Assembly: GCA_002707025.1 (NCBI GenBank)
Contig: PALG01000029.1
Span: forward strand, 124,001 to 188,000
Direction: 5' to 3'
DNA: 64,000 nucleotides
Origin: Flavobacteriaceae bacterium
Lineage (GTDB): Bacteria > Bacteroidota > Bacteroidia > Flavobacteriales > Flavobacteriaceae
This document shows positions 49,964 to 59,627 of the stretch, one piece after another (positions within the stretch are counted from its first letter, which is position 1; each line of letters begins with the position of its first letter). The position numbers were made by a program, and so were the translations under genes. The notes under the pieces were generated by a model. The model saw only the letters and a program-made list of their open reading frames with translations. It did not search any database and was not told the DNA's origin.

Positions 49964-52132
49964 ATGAAGAAAACACTTATCATATTCGTACTATTTCTGG
50001 TGGGGTTTGTAACCTTTGGACAGGAAATGGAGCTTTCATTAGAAGGTGGATTGAATTCACCCCTGGGAAAGTTTAACCAAGCCCCCTCTTTTGCATCTTC
50101 CGGAAGCAATTTTGGACTCGGATTTCAATATTACCTAAAAGATTGGTTAGGCTTGGGCCTGCAATTAGGGACGGCCAACAACCCTATAGATAAAGAGCTT
50201 GAAGATTTTCAAAATAGCCTCTTGTATCCCACGCAAAAAATTGGAGGTACGGAAGATTGGTCCCAAACCTACGCCTTACTAGGACCTGTTTTTCGCTTCG
50301 GAAAAAATAAACTTTCATTGACTGTTTCCCCAAAGATTGGGTACGGAACCTATAAAGTACCTACGTATAGCTTGGTATATCCTTCTGAAATTCTCAATGA
50401 AAACCTAATTATTCAAGCTAGGGAAACCGGAGGGTCCTTTTCCAGTGTATTTTCAGGAATTTCAGCAAAGTTAAATTATGAAATAGCCCCCAACTGGAAA
50501 CTATTTCTGAAGTCGGGGGTATTGACCAACCAAGTCTTCGGAAACAAAGACCAAAAGCAAACCATTCGATATAAAGAAATCACCGACCAAGATGGAAATG
50601 GGGCAATTAGTGACGAAGAGGTAATTTCTGCTCCCAATTACAGCGATGAATTTTGCAGTATTTGTACTACCCTTCAAACTTCTATTGGGGTTTCCTATAC
50701 TTTTGGTAAGCCAAAGGATAGGGATTATCCGGAAAAAATAGATAAAGAAAATTTCACTTGTGAAGAAACCATTTTAAAAGAACCCTATAATGGTCAAACT
50801 TATTTTGTAGATGCAGGGCTAGTGCCAGAATTTAGATGGTTAAATCATTCAAAACCAAAGCCAAATTCTTATCGGTTTGAATTATACTATGGCAATAGAT
50901 TGGTGTTTGAAAAAACGATTTCAACAAATTATTTAAAGTTGACGAAGAAAATGACAAATGAGCTATACAGCTTTAAAGACTTTAGAGAGTATAGTTGGAA
51001 AGTTTTAACCTACTATGAAAACTGTAATAATACTGCTACAGAAACACAAACCTTTACTGTCCAACCTGAAAGAAATATCCCCAACAGAGCTGAAGGTGAA
51101 TGTGATTACACTTTTACAAACATTGAAATTAATTGTGAATCTCCTGCATATATTTATGAAAATGGAACAACTTACACCCTATTTTCTGGAACCCTAACCG
51201 TAAGAAATAATAGTACGTTCCCAGGTGTTTTAAAACCACACCCAATGGCTACCAATGGGCAAAATTTTGATGTAGATGTTTCTGGTGCTACGCTCAATTT
51301 TTCACAAAGTGGGTTTACTTCCAATTGCCCTATGACCCCAATGATGAGCACACCAAACGGCTTAGCATTTAGTCCTGGACAGCAAGCTACGTATTGCTAT
51401 ACATTAAAAGTGCCTTTTGGCACTAATTCGCTTAACTTTTTAAGCCAAATACAAACACAAATAGGAACACTGGATGAAGCTACTTGTAATGCTTCACAAA
51501 CTATTGAATTGCCCAATTGTATTTGTGACACTTGTGATAATTGGCAGATAACTACTTCCAATCAAAACTTTTGGCCATTAAACACAGGAAAAACTAATAT
51601 GCGTTTACGTACCGACTTTAATATACTTAATGCGGAGCCTATCATGCAAGTTAAAGCAGAAATTGTAAGTGTACAGCACACCGTAAATGACCCACAATGC
51701 TATACCTGTACTACACAAGATGAAGATATGGGATTATTTTACGACAGTCCTATTTCTGGAACTATATATCCTAAAAATGGGTGGCAAAACAATGGGCAAG
51801 CTTTGAACTCTGACGACTCAAGTGATGAATATTTTAATGAATTTACATGGAGATCTCAAACTACACAAGGCATTGATTTTGGCAGTACTCCTAACAAATT
51901 TATAATTATGGATATAAACCTTCCGCCTATAAGTAGCATGGATTGTTGCGAAACTAAGTATAAGGTATGCATTAAATACACATTTACAGACATTAATTGC
52001 CAGACTTGTGATATAGTGGTTTGTTATGAATACGATAGTTCACAACAAAGTGTTGGAAATGGAACGGGCGTTGGAACTGGTGTAGGTAATCAGCAAAATA
52101 ATAACGGAACGGTTTTAATTCCTAATAATTAA
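49964..52132 (+). CDS. Outer-membrane beta-barrel fused to a Cys-rich surface domain
   Basis: This 722-aa protein has a signal peptide (cleavage near TFGQEM). Residues about 20-250 form an outer-membrane barrel-like domain (LGLGFQYYLKDWLGLGLQLG; YALLGPVFRFG; SIGVSYTFG). A central region (about 260-370) is Tyr- and Asn-rich and beta-like. From about 519 there is a Cys-rich domain that recurs in the next gene, with the spacing CC-x6-C-x9-C-x2-C-x4-C near its end. A Gly-Asn tail closes the protein. By hand count GC is 77/180 in the barrel and 67/180 further on. This is a chimera of a normal-looking barrel and an AT-richer external part. No T9SS tail is seen. Confidence 0.72.
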   Translation: MKKTLIIFVLFLVGFVTFGQEMELSLEGGLNSPLGKFNQAPSFASSGSNFGLGFQYYLKDWLGLGLQLGTANNPIDKELEDFQNSLLYPTQKIGGTEDWSQTYALLGPVFRFGKNKLSLTVSPKIGYGTYKVPTYSLVYPSEILNENLIIQARETGGSFSSVFSGISAKLNYEIAPNWKLFLKSGVLTNQVFGNKDQKQTIRYKEITDQDGNGAISDEEVISAPNYSDEFCSICTTLQTSIGVSYTFGKPKDRDYPEKIDKENFTCEETILKEPYNGQTYFVDAGLVPEFRWLNHSKPKPNSYRFELYYGNRLVFEKTISTNYLKLTKKMTNELYSFKDFREYSWKVLTYYENCNNTATETQTFTVQPERNIPNRAEGECDYTFTNIEINCESPAYIYENGTTYTLFSGTLTVRNNSTFPGVLKPHPMATNGQNFDVDVSGATLNFSQSGFTSNCPMTPMMSTPNGLAFSPGQQATYCYTLKVPFGTNSLNFLSQIQTQIGTLDEATCNASQTIELPNCICDTCDNWQITTSNQNFWPLNTGKTNMRLRTDFNILNAEPIMQVKAEIVSVQHTVNDPQCYTCTTQDEDMGLFYDSPISGTIYPKNGWQNNGQALNSDDSSDEYFNEFTWRSQTTQGIDFGSTPNKFIIMDINLPPISSMDCCETKYKVCIKYTFTDINCQTCDIVVCYEYDSSQQSVGNGTGVGTGVGNQQNNNGTVLIPNN
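51521..52040 (+). other. Cys-rich domain, copy 1
   Basis: Residues about 519-692 of the barrel protein. They include a QCYTC pair and the end block CCETKYKVC then NCQTC. The six cysteines of the end block have the spacing CC-x6-C-x9-C-x2-C-x4-C, identical to copy 2 in the next gene. It is not a domain I recognise. Confidence 0.7.
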
Positions 52133-52136
52133 AAAT

Positions 52137-54728
52137 ATGAAAAAAGTACATTTTTTAATATTAATAGTAATCTTCTCAGCAAAATGTATTTCCCAAGAAT
52201 TACCACCAAACTTTGAAGACACAATACGTAATGAGTACAATAGCTTCTCACAGGAAGTAATTGATAACGAACTCAAACAAAATTTTGAAGAATATTTAGC
52301 ATTAAGAAAAGTTGCTTATCTCAATAAGCAACAATTCTACCAGTCTATTGCAAGCTCTAGAAGTGTTAATAATCTATGTGATAATGGTACTTTTGAAAGT
52401 GGAATCAATCCAAGTGAATGGAATTTTGAATGGGGTGGAAATCAAGGAACTAGAGGACATTGGGTAAGTGGAGTATGGACTGTAATTAATTATACAAGTA
52501 GTATAGGATTGAATTTAATGAATATAGGTTCATTTGAACCTGCAGATCATCCAAATTCCGTTCATCATCAAGTTCAAACTTCTGGGTTAGATAATATTGT
52601 AACTGCAATAAATAAAGTATGGAATTATCCTACTGGTAATACAAAATCTGTAAGGTTAGGAAATTTAGGAGTGAGTAATGGATATGAATCCATGGCGAAA
52701 GTAGTAAATATTACCCCATCAAATTCTATTTTATCTTTTAGCTATGCTATGGTAGTTCAAAATCCTGGACATGGAACTAATACTGACCCTTCTTTTAGAG
52801 TTAACATTATTGATGCTAATAATCCATTAATCAATTATAATAATCTTGTTAGTTTAGGAGGTAGTGGAATAAATTATATTACATCCTCGCATCCCCTTTT
52901 AAAAACTTTCAATGCTCCAAAACCCTACTATAATGTCCAATATAAAAATTGGAGCTGTGTAGTAGTGGATTTATCAAGTTTAATAGGAAAAAGTGTTATT
53001 ATAGAGTTTGAAAACAAAGACTGTCAAGCAGGTGGCCATTGGGGTTACTCTTATCTAGATAACATTTGCCTAGGGTGTGAAGGATCAGATAGCGATGAAG
53101 GATCAATTAACATCAATCAAGGACAGTCATCTGACTGTGAAATTCCGGGGCAAATATGTATAGACTACACCTTGCCTACTGGCAATAACCCTAGTCTTAC
53201 ACTAGAATTAGAGATCATCCAGAACGGTACGGTATCCAACACGTTAGTAAGCCCTGTTCTAACAAGTGGAACAACCTATTGCTTTAATTTAAATAGTATT
53301 AACACAAGTGGTCTTAATACTAGCTTGCAAGGTTTTGATTTTAAAGTCACAGGAAAACCCAAATTAGATACTTTTAATCTTACACCAAAAATTATTGGTT
53401 CTAGTAGTTATGGGTTGGACAGCGGTATAAATAATGACTATGATATATTTTGCCCTCCAAATTTTGATTGCTGCGAAACAGAATTGGACATTTGGAATCC
53501 AAATGATGGCAAAACCTACCCAACACCTGTTCAAAATACAACTATTAACGGTATCGAATTAGGTTACTCAGAAGAAATTTTTGAAATCCATCAAAATGCT
53601 ACTATTCCTATTACAGAATTAAAAGTGACTATTTCAGATATTGATTTTGAATATAATTATGAGCAATGTGCAGAATGCATCAATAATCCAGCACTATGGG
53701 GAAGCATCTTTAGTACAGATAATAGCATAGGTACTGCACCTAATTCTTTACAATTGACCCCTCAATTTAGTTTGAATGATTTAGCAAACAATATTCAAAA
53801 TGGCATAAACACTAGAGAAATTATTTGGGAGAACCTAAATGGGGCAATGTTACAAACCGGCGATAAATTTAAGCTAACCTATATTTTACCTCCTTTATCG
53901 GATATACCTTGTTGCGCCACCAAAGTGAAAATTTGCTCAAAAATATCTTGGAAAGATGCCAATTGTAATGTCTGTGAAGTTTATACTTGTTCTGAAATTG
54001 ATTTAATTGAGAAGCCAATCAATGAAGAAAATCTATCCTTAAAAATCCAAAAGAAAGGATGCTGTGAACGAGAAATCATTGCTGAAACTTCTACAAATGC
54101 TACTTACAAATGGAGTACAGGAGCAACTTCATCTTCCATAACAGTAACAGAGAATGGCGAGTATTCTGTTACAGTATCTGCCGGAGGAAATTCAATTACC
54201 AAAAGTATATTAGTCTCTGATATGATGACTGGAGATTTTCCGCTGCTGTCCTTCAATTCGTTATTTCACCCAGACTTAGTACCACCCTATAAAAACAAAT
54301 TTTACATCATGGACATTTCTCCCGGAAAAGTTAACCAAGGTGTTCCCAATTCATATAATGCAACAGATTACAAATTAGAGATTTGGCACAGATGGAATAC
54401 CGCTGGAGGGCAGGGAAATCCACTTAAAACAATATCTGGAACCTCAAGTGAATGCAATGGATTTAATAATTGGGATATAAACTGGGATGGAACAGACCAA
54501 AGTGGCGCCTCCCTAAAGGATGAAAAAGCTGACTCATACGTATGGCGGCTCACTCTCAAAAATTGTAAAAAAGAATCTTCTAGACACACGTATAGAACTA
54601 CATGGAATCCTAAATGTGGAGATTGTATTAAATGGAAAAAGTTCCTTTGGTGGAGTTGGTGTGCAGAATATCAAGGCTGCTGGAATACAGAAACTTTTGA
54701 ATTTGGAGATGTACAAATGACTAAATAA
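52137..54728 (+). CDS. Large secreted adhesin-like protein
   Basis: This 863-aa protein has a signal peptide (about 1-19). It then has a carbohydrate- or ligand-binding-like jelly-roll domain (80-315: starts CDNGTFESGINPSEWNFEWG, ends in the GGHWGYSYLDNICLGCEG motif typical of such domains in flavobacteria). The Cys-rich domain shared with the preceding gene follows (about 445-622), then a PKD/CHU-like module (WSTGATSSSITVTENGEYSV, about 655-695). The C-terminal region (700-863) contains IWHRWN and WDGT-x-SG motifs resembling the gliding-motility type B sorting domain, extended by a Trp/Cys-rich tail. Its DNA is strongly AT-rich (54 of 180 G+C in a hand-counted sample). Role inferred: surface adhesion. 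Confidence 0.72.
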   Translation: MKKVHFLILIVIFSAKCISQELPPNFEDTIRNEYNSFSQEVIDNELKQNFEEYLALRKVAYLNKQQFYQSIASSRSVNNLCDNGTFESGINPSEWNFEWGGNQGTRGHWVSGVWTVINYTSSIGLNLMNIGSFEPADHPNSVHHQVQTSGLDNIVTAINKVWNYPTGNTKSVRLGNLGVSNGYESMAKVVNITPSNSILSFSYAMVVQNPGHGTNTDPSFRVNIIDANNPLINYNNLVSLGGSGINYITSSHPLLKTFNAPKPYYNVQYKNWSCVVVDLSSLIGKSVIIEFENKDCQAGGHWGYSYLDNICLGCEGSDSDEGSININQGQSSDCEIPGQICIDYTLPTGNNPSLTLELEIIQNGTVSNTLVSPVLTSGTTYCFNLNSINTSGLNTSLQGFDFKVTGKPKLDTFNLTPKIIGSSSYGLDSGINNDYDIFCPPNFDCCETELDIWNPNDGKTYPTPVQNTTINGIELGYSEEIFEIHQNATIPITELKVTISDIDFEYNYEQCAECINNPALWGSIFSTDNSIGTAPNSLQLTPQFSLNDLANNIQNGINTREIIWENLNGAMLQTGDKFKLTYILPPLSDIPCCATKVKICSKISWKDANCNVCEVYTCSEIDLIEKPINEENLSLKIQKKGCCEREIIAETSTNATYKWSTGATSSSITVTENGEYSVTVSAGGNSITKSILVSDMMTGDFPLLSFNSLFHPDLVPPYKNKFYIMDISPGKVNQGVPNSYNATDYKLEIWHRWNTAGGQGNPLKTISGTSSECNGFNNWDINWDGTDQSGASLKDEKADSYVWRLTLKNCKKESSRHTYRTTWNPKCGDCIKWKKFLWWSWCAEYQGCWNTETFEFGDVQMTK
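53469..54005 (+). other. Cys-rich domain, copy 2
   Basis: Residues about 445-622 of the adhesin-like protein, with a QCAEC pair and the end block CCATKVKIC then NCNVC. Spacing of the six cysteines is identical to copy 1, while other residues differ a good deal. Confidence 0.7.
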
Positions 54729-54745
54729 ACTTTAAACCAAAAACT

Positions 54746-56227
54746 ATGCAAAAATCACTATCTTTTTTTACACTCTTGCTCGCTCTTACCTGCATGTCGC
54801 AAACCTTCGTTCCAGATGATGCTTTTGAACAACGATTAATTGACCTAGGCTATGATACTCCACCATTGGATGATTTTGTGCCCACGGCAAACATTAATAC
54901 GGTAACTACACTTTTTATTAATAACTTGCCCATTTCAGACCTTACGGGCATAGAGGATTTTGCCGCTTTGGAGATCTTGATCGTTAAGAACACCAATCTT
55001 ACCTCTTTGGATGTTTCCAGTAATAGCGCTTTAATACGCTTGGATTGTCAATACAATCAGCTTACTTCTGTAAATGTATCGGGCTTAGTAAACTTAGAGG
55101 AGTTTATCCTATTTGGGAATAGTATTGCTACCATAGATGTGAGTTCCAATTCGGCCCTTACCAAATTTAATGGAGGGGATAACCCTTATACTTCCTTGGA
55201 TTTTTCAAACAATCCAAACCTTGAATTTATAGGAAGCCCGAACGGTAGTTTAAGCTCATTACTAGTAACCGGACTCACTACACTTGAAGAAGTATATGTG
55301 CAACAAAACCAATTGAACACCTTGGACCTTAGTGGCAACCCAGGACTTCAGTTCCTGGATGCTTTTGATAATGCTTTAACGCTTTTGGATGTTACCGGAA
55401 ACAGTGCCTTGCAAATTGCAAATGTGCAAAATAATATGCTATCTACTTTAGATGTAAGTACCAATAGCCAATTAATCAGCTTGAATTGTGGTCAAAACAA
55501 TATCACATCACTTTCAGTAACCAATCACCCTAATCTTTTAACTTTAAGATGTCAAAATAACCAACTTACCGCTTTGGATATTTCTGGAGCGACGTCGCTT
55601 AATGAGTTAAATTGCAGTGACAATCTCCTCACAGCCTTGGATGTTACGAACACACCGAATTTAAATAGGGTAACCACAAGTAACAACCAATTGGCAAATG
55701 TAGATTTCACAATTAATACTGGACTACAGTATTTAACCATGGATCACAATCTATTGACGGGTATCGACCTAACAAGCAACACTAATTTATTTCAAGTGGT
55801 TTTGAATGATAATCTATTGTCGTCGATGGATATCAAGAATGGAAACAATACGGCCATTGGTATTTTTAATACCCTGAACAATCCTTCCTTGGGATGTATA
55901 CAGGTAGACGATGCAGCTTACAGTACTGCAAACTGGACGCAAATTGATGCCACCACTCAATTTTATGAGGATTGTTCCCTAGGTATAGATAATCTTTCCT
56001 TTTATGAGAGCGTTGTATGGCCAAACCCTACAAGCAGTTTGCTAAGGCTTGCCAAAAAAGATGCAGTGGCTTATACGGTCTATAGCACCAACGGAAAACA
56101 GGTGCTTCAAGGACCTACTTTTCCTTCGGAAGGCCTTGATATTTCAGGCTTGAAAAACGGTGTCTACTTCCTGAAACTCATCTCGGCAGAGGGATTCCTT
56201 CAAATTGAAAAAATCATCAAAAAATGA
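54746..56227 (+). CDS. Leucine-rich-repeat surface protein with T9SS tail
   Basis: This 493-aa protein has a signal peptide (cleavage near CMSQTF). About 15 tandem repeats of roughly 21 residues follow with the pattern LxxLDxSxNxxLxxLxxxxNxLTS, for example LDVSSNSALIRLDCQYNQLT and LDISGATSLNELNCSDNLLT. This is the bacterial LRR type common in Bacteroidetes surface proteins that bind proteins or hosts. The last 75 residues are a type A T9SS sorting domain beginning with VVWPNPTSS and ending in LQIEKIIKK. It ends in an ATGA overlap with the next gene. Confidence 0.9.
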   Translation: MQKSLSFFTLLLALTCMSQTFVPDDAFEQRLIDLGYDTPPLDDFVPTANINTVTTLFINNLPISDLTGIEDFAALEILIVKNTNLTSLDVSSNSALIRLDCQYNQLTSVNVSGLVNLEEFILFGNSIATIDVSSNSALTKFNGGDNPYTSLDFSNNPNLEFIGSPNGSLSSLLVTGLTTLEEVYVQQNQLNTLDLSGNPGLQFLDAFDNALTLLDVTGNSALQIANVQNNMLSTLDVSTNSQLISLNCGQNNITSLSVTNHPNLLTLRCQNNQLTALDISGATSLNELNCSDNLLTALDVTNTPNLNRVTTSNNQLANVDFTINTGLQYLTMDHNLLTGIDLTSNTNLFQVVLNDNLLSSMDIKNGNNTAIGIFNTLNNPSLGCIQVDDAAYSTANWTQIDATTQFYEDCSLGIDNLSFYESVVWPNPTSSLLRLAKKDAVAYTVYSTNGKQVLQGPTFPSEGLDISGLKNGVYFLKLISAEGFLQIEKIIKK

Positions 56228-56727
56228 AAAAAATAGTTTTTGCAGTAGCAATTTTAGCACTTGTATCTTGCGGAAGTGATGATGACAGTACGAGTCGCAG
56301 TTCAGAAAAAATTGAAATTACCATCGATAACGGGACACCCTTGTCCTATTCCGATAACATTGAAGCGCAGTACATCCCTTTACCACCCACTTCTGGGTTT
56401 AAAGGGTATTTGAAAATTAATTCTGAAAATGGCGCAGCACAAGGTTTTCAGTTCTCCCTTCCCAAAACAACGGAAGAAGACTATCCTGTTCCCTATAATG
56501 TGACCATAGCCCATCCTGTTTTGTTGAATACGCTGTTTACGGCGCAGGGAATTGATATCGATTATAGTAACCCAGGAAATTCCGTGTTTATTTCCATGAC
56601 CCAATATGGTGCCGTGGGACAACCTATAGTTGCTACCGTGACTGGGTTTTACTATGACAGTAGCAATGTGTATCACGATATTTTGATCGAAATTGATGTT
56701 GAACGCGATGCATTTGTAAGTCCGTAG
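56224..56727 (+). CDS. Small lipoprotein of unknown function
   Basis: This 167-aa protein has a lipoprotein signal with Cys at 16 (LALVSC) and an Asp/Ser-rich spacer (GSDDDSTSRSS). A beta-rich domain without recognised family follows (GYLKINSENGAAQGFQFSLP; VFISMTQYGAVGQPIVATV). It overlaps the LRR gene by four bases, so it is cotranscribed with it, and precedes the sensor kinase by 35 bases. Confidence 0.75.
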   Translation: MKKIVFAVAILALVSCGSDDDSTSRSSEKIEITIDNGTPLSYSDNIEAQYIPLPPTSGFKGYLKINSENGAAQGFQFSLPKTTEEDYPVPYNVTIAHPVLLNTLFTAQGIDIDYSNPGNSVFISMTQYGAVGQPIVATVTGFYYDSSNVYHDILIEIDVERDAFVSP

Positions 56728-56762
56728 ATTGCAAACCCTTTATTTTTAAGCTAAATTTCCAC

Positions 56763-59627
56763 ATGCTTAAGCACGTAATTTTAATGTTCCTGCTTTTCCC
56801 CCTTGTATTCTGGGGACAGCAGGAATATGTGTTTACTACAGCCAATGGCCTACCTTCCAATACGGTCTACGATATCGTACAAGACACCAAAGGGTTTATT
56901 TGGATTGCCACGAGTAAAGGAGTGGTAAAATACAATGGAAAAGACTTTAAAACCTATACCGTACAAGAGGGATTGCCTAACAATGATACCTGGAAGTTGG
57001 AAGCCACCCCAGATGGGAAGGTTTGGTACGCTTCGAAAAGTAACCGTCAAGGGTATATTGCCAATGACAGTGTGTATAGTTTTCCTATTAAGAATAATAA
57101 AACTACCAGTCCTGGATATTTCAAAATTTTGGGCAATGATTTTTTCTTCAGTGATGGAGGGATTTATTCTTTAAAAAATGAGGAATGGACCTTTAGCAAA
57201 GTAAATATCGATACTCTTTCAGCAACAAATCTTACGGTCGTTGATGATTCAACTTTTGTAAAGCACAATAAAACATCTGTACATATTGCCATCAAAAACA
57301 AATATGGCATGCTTTCGGATAAATTTATAATCCCTGTTTTTTCACAACCCATCAAGGCATCTCAATTCAGCAATTTCCATATAAGCATTTACAATGATTT
57401 TTTATTGAGAGTTCATCATAATGGAGCTCTTTTTATAAATTATAAAACAGGAGACTCTAGAGAAGTTACACTCCCAAATTCCATAAACATTGACCAACAA
57501 TATGTTTGGGTGAACCCTAAAGGATTTCAATGGAAAGCAGGAGGCAACCTTTATCTTTACGACTTCCAATTTCAGCTCAATAGGACCATTGCATTTCCTG
57601 AATTAGCAGACTTCAATCGAGCTATCATAGACAAGGATGGAAACCTCTGGATGGCAAGTCTCTCACGAGGTTTGAAAATGATTCCCGCAACCACCTTAGA
57701 CACACAACATTTTTTTGAAAAGCAGAAAGTTCAAAAATTAGAAATTCTTGATGATACTCTTTTTGTGGGAATATTTAACTCCCCGCTCCACTATTTGGAT
57801 GAAAAAAAAATGAAAAAGACCCATTTAGAGGTCCAAGGTAATATTTATGGAATCAAAAAAATAAAACCCTATGGCAAATATTTAATAGCGATAGCCAAAA
57901 GTGTTTCGGATAAAAGAGGGATCCAAAGAAAAGATGTTTTTTATGATGGCAGGGTTCTATATGACTTTGAAAGCAAACTTTTGGGATTTAGGGATATTAT
58001 TATGTTCAATAACCTTACCTATATTTTAACACACAACTGTATTATTGCCAATAGTCGCAACCATCCTGAAGTTTTTAATTTAAAATCCTACACTTCTGGG
58101 GATATAAAATTTTCAAAGTACCGAGACACCCTACTAATCCTTGGAAGTTCTGGGCTACACTATATTAGAAATGATTCTATTAATTTGTACCCCAACCAAG
58201 ATATGAATCGTCCCATCCCTTATTTATCCTCGTTTGAGGAAAAAAACCGTTTATTTCTTGGTACCGATGGATTTGGCCTTCAAGTGCTTCAAAATAGCCT
58301 ATATACTGAAATTGCAGATACTAAAGGATTATCTATAAACAAAATCATTAAAAAAGACAGTTTGCTTTGGCTCGCAACGCAACAAGGTGTTCAAGTTTTA
58401 AAATTGCACCCACAAATTGAAAAATCTGCCATCGTCAATTCCTTTTATCAAGCCGATGGGCTTTTGGACAAAAATGTGAACGATATTGCTTTACAAGACA
58501 GTCTTTTGTTTGCTGCTACCGATTTGGGGCTTTCTAAAATCAACTTAAAAAACACCCATTTTTCACAGAAGCCCTCCCTTTATTTTGAAACGGAAAGTGA
58601 TACCTTATCTCTACCTTACCCAGAAGCCAACAATATTTCTATTTCCTTCGGAACGATAAATTATACCAACCAAAAAAACTATACCTATCAATACCGTTTA
58701 CTTCCGAAGCAAGAAAAATGGCAAACCACCCACAACCAAACCATTACTTTTAATGAATTGGATCCCGACCAATATATCCTTGAAGTTTCCGTAATGGATC
58801 AACATAGAAATAGGACTGTCAAAGCACTACATATACAAGTAACGCCACTTTGGTGGCAGACCATTTTTTTTAAAATTGCAGTCCTCGTAACCCTCTTTTT
58901 AGTGGTAATCTTTTTAGGATTTATTTTTTATAGAATCATCAAAAAAAGGGAACGCGTTAAAAGTGAACGTGAAAAAAGATTGGCAGGGTTAGAATTGCAA
59001 GCCTTACGATCGCAAATGAATCCCCATTTTGTCCATAACTCCCTTAATGCCATACAATATTTCGTACAACGAAATGAGGTCAATCTCTCCGAAAAATACC
59101 TCTCCCGTTTTTCAAGGCTCATTCGGCAGTTTTTTGAATATTCAAGGAAAAATGAGATTACGCTCGCGGAAGAAATTGAATTGCTAAAGAATTATCTTGA
59201 AATTGAAAAAATGCGTTTTGAGGAAAAGTTAAGTTATTCCATAGATGTTGATGAAGCCTTGGCTATTGAAGAAATAAACATCCCTTCAATGATTTTACAA
59301 CCCATTGTGGAAAATGGAATCAACCATGGAATCTTTCACAAAGACGATAATGGCCACCTCCAAATAAGCTTTAAGAAAATAGCAAATGGAGGGCTACAAA
59401 TATGCATCGAAGATGATGGAATAGGGATACTTGAAGCCAAGGAGATTTACACCCAATCTAAGAAAAATTACCGTTCCAATTCCTCTCAAGTATTAAAAGA
59501 ACGCTTGGAACTGCTAAAACAAAGCAAAAACTGGGATATTCACTTTGAAATTAAGGATCTGAGTGAAATTTCAAACGCTTCAGGAACCCGTGTTACGCTA
59601 ACCCTACTCACAACCCATGAAAATTAA
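56763..59627 (+). CDS. Propeller-type sensor histidine kinase (LytS-like)
   Basis: This 954-aa sensor kinase has a signal peptide (1-16) and a large periplasmic beta-propeller region of two-component regulator propeller repeats (about 17-620; GLPSNTVYDIVQDTKGFIWIATSKGVVKYNG is the first). A Y_Y_Y domain (about 622-690) and a membrane segment (about 700-724) follow. The kinase half is of the LytS/HisKA_7 type: phospho-accepting H755 in NPHFVHNSLNAIQYFV, the N box VENGINHGIFH and the G1 box EDDGIGI. It lacks receiver and HTH domains, so it is not a hybrid HTCS. By hand count, G+C is 56/180 around 57.3-57.5 kb. The stop overlaps the regulator gene by 11 bases. Confidence 0.92.
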   Translation: MLKHVILMFLLFPLVFWGQQEYVFTTANGLPSNTVYDIVQDTKGFIWIATSKGVVKYNGKDFKTYTVQEGLPNNDTWKLEATPDGKVWYASKSNRQGYIANDSVYSFPIKNNKTTSPGYFKILGNDFFFSDGGIYSLKNEEWTFSKVNIDTLSATNLTVVDDSTFVKHNKTSVHIAIKNKYGMLSDKFIIPVFSQPIKASQFSNFHISIYNDFLLRVHHNGALFINYKTGDSREVTLPNSINIDQQYVWVNPKGFQWKAGGNLYLYDFQFQLNRTIAFPELADFNRAIIDKDGNLWMASLSRGLKMIPATTLDTQHFFEKQKVQKLEILDDTLFVGIFNSPLHYLDEKKMKKTHLEVQGNIYGIKKIKPYGKYLIAIAKSVSDKRGIQRKDVFYDGRVLYDFESKLLGFRDIIMFNNLTYILTHNCIIANSRNHPEVFNLKSYTSGDIKFSKYRDTLLILGSSGLHYIRNDSINLYPNQDMNRPIPYLSSFEEKNRLFLGTDGFGLQVLQNSLYTEIADTKGLSINKIIKKDSLLWLATQQGVQVLKLHPQIEKSAIVNSFYQADGLLDKNVNDIALQDSLLFAATDLGLSKINLKNTHFSQKPSLYFETESDTLSLPYPEANNISISFGTINYTNQKNYTYQYRLLPKQEKWQTTHNQTITFNELDPDQYILEVSVMDQHRNRTVKALHIQVTPLWWQTIFFKIAVLVTLFLVVIFLGFIFYRIIKKRERVKSEREKRLAGLELQALRSQMNPHFVHNSLNAIQYFVQRNEVNLSEKYLSRFSRLIRQFFEYSRKNEITLAEEIELLKNYLEIEKMRFEEKLSYSIDVDEALAIEEINIPSMILQPIVENGINHGIFHKDDNGHLQISFKKIANGGLQICIEDDGIGILEAKEIYTQSKKNYRSNSSQVLKERLELLKQSKNWDIHFEIKDLSEISNASGTRVTLTLLTTHEN

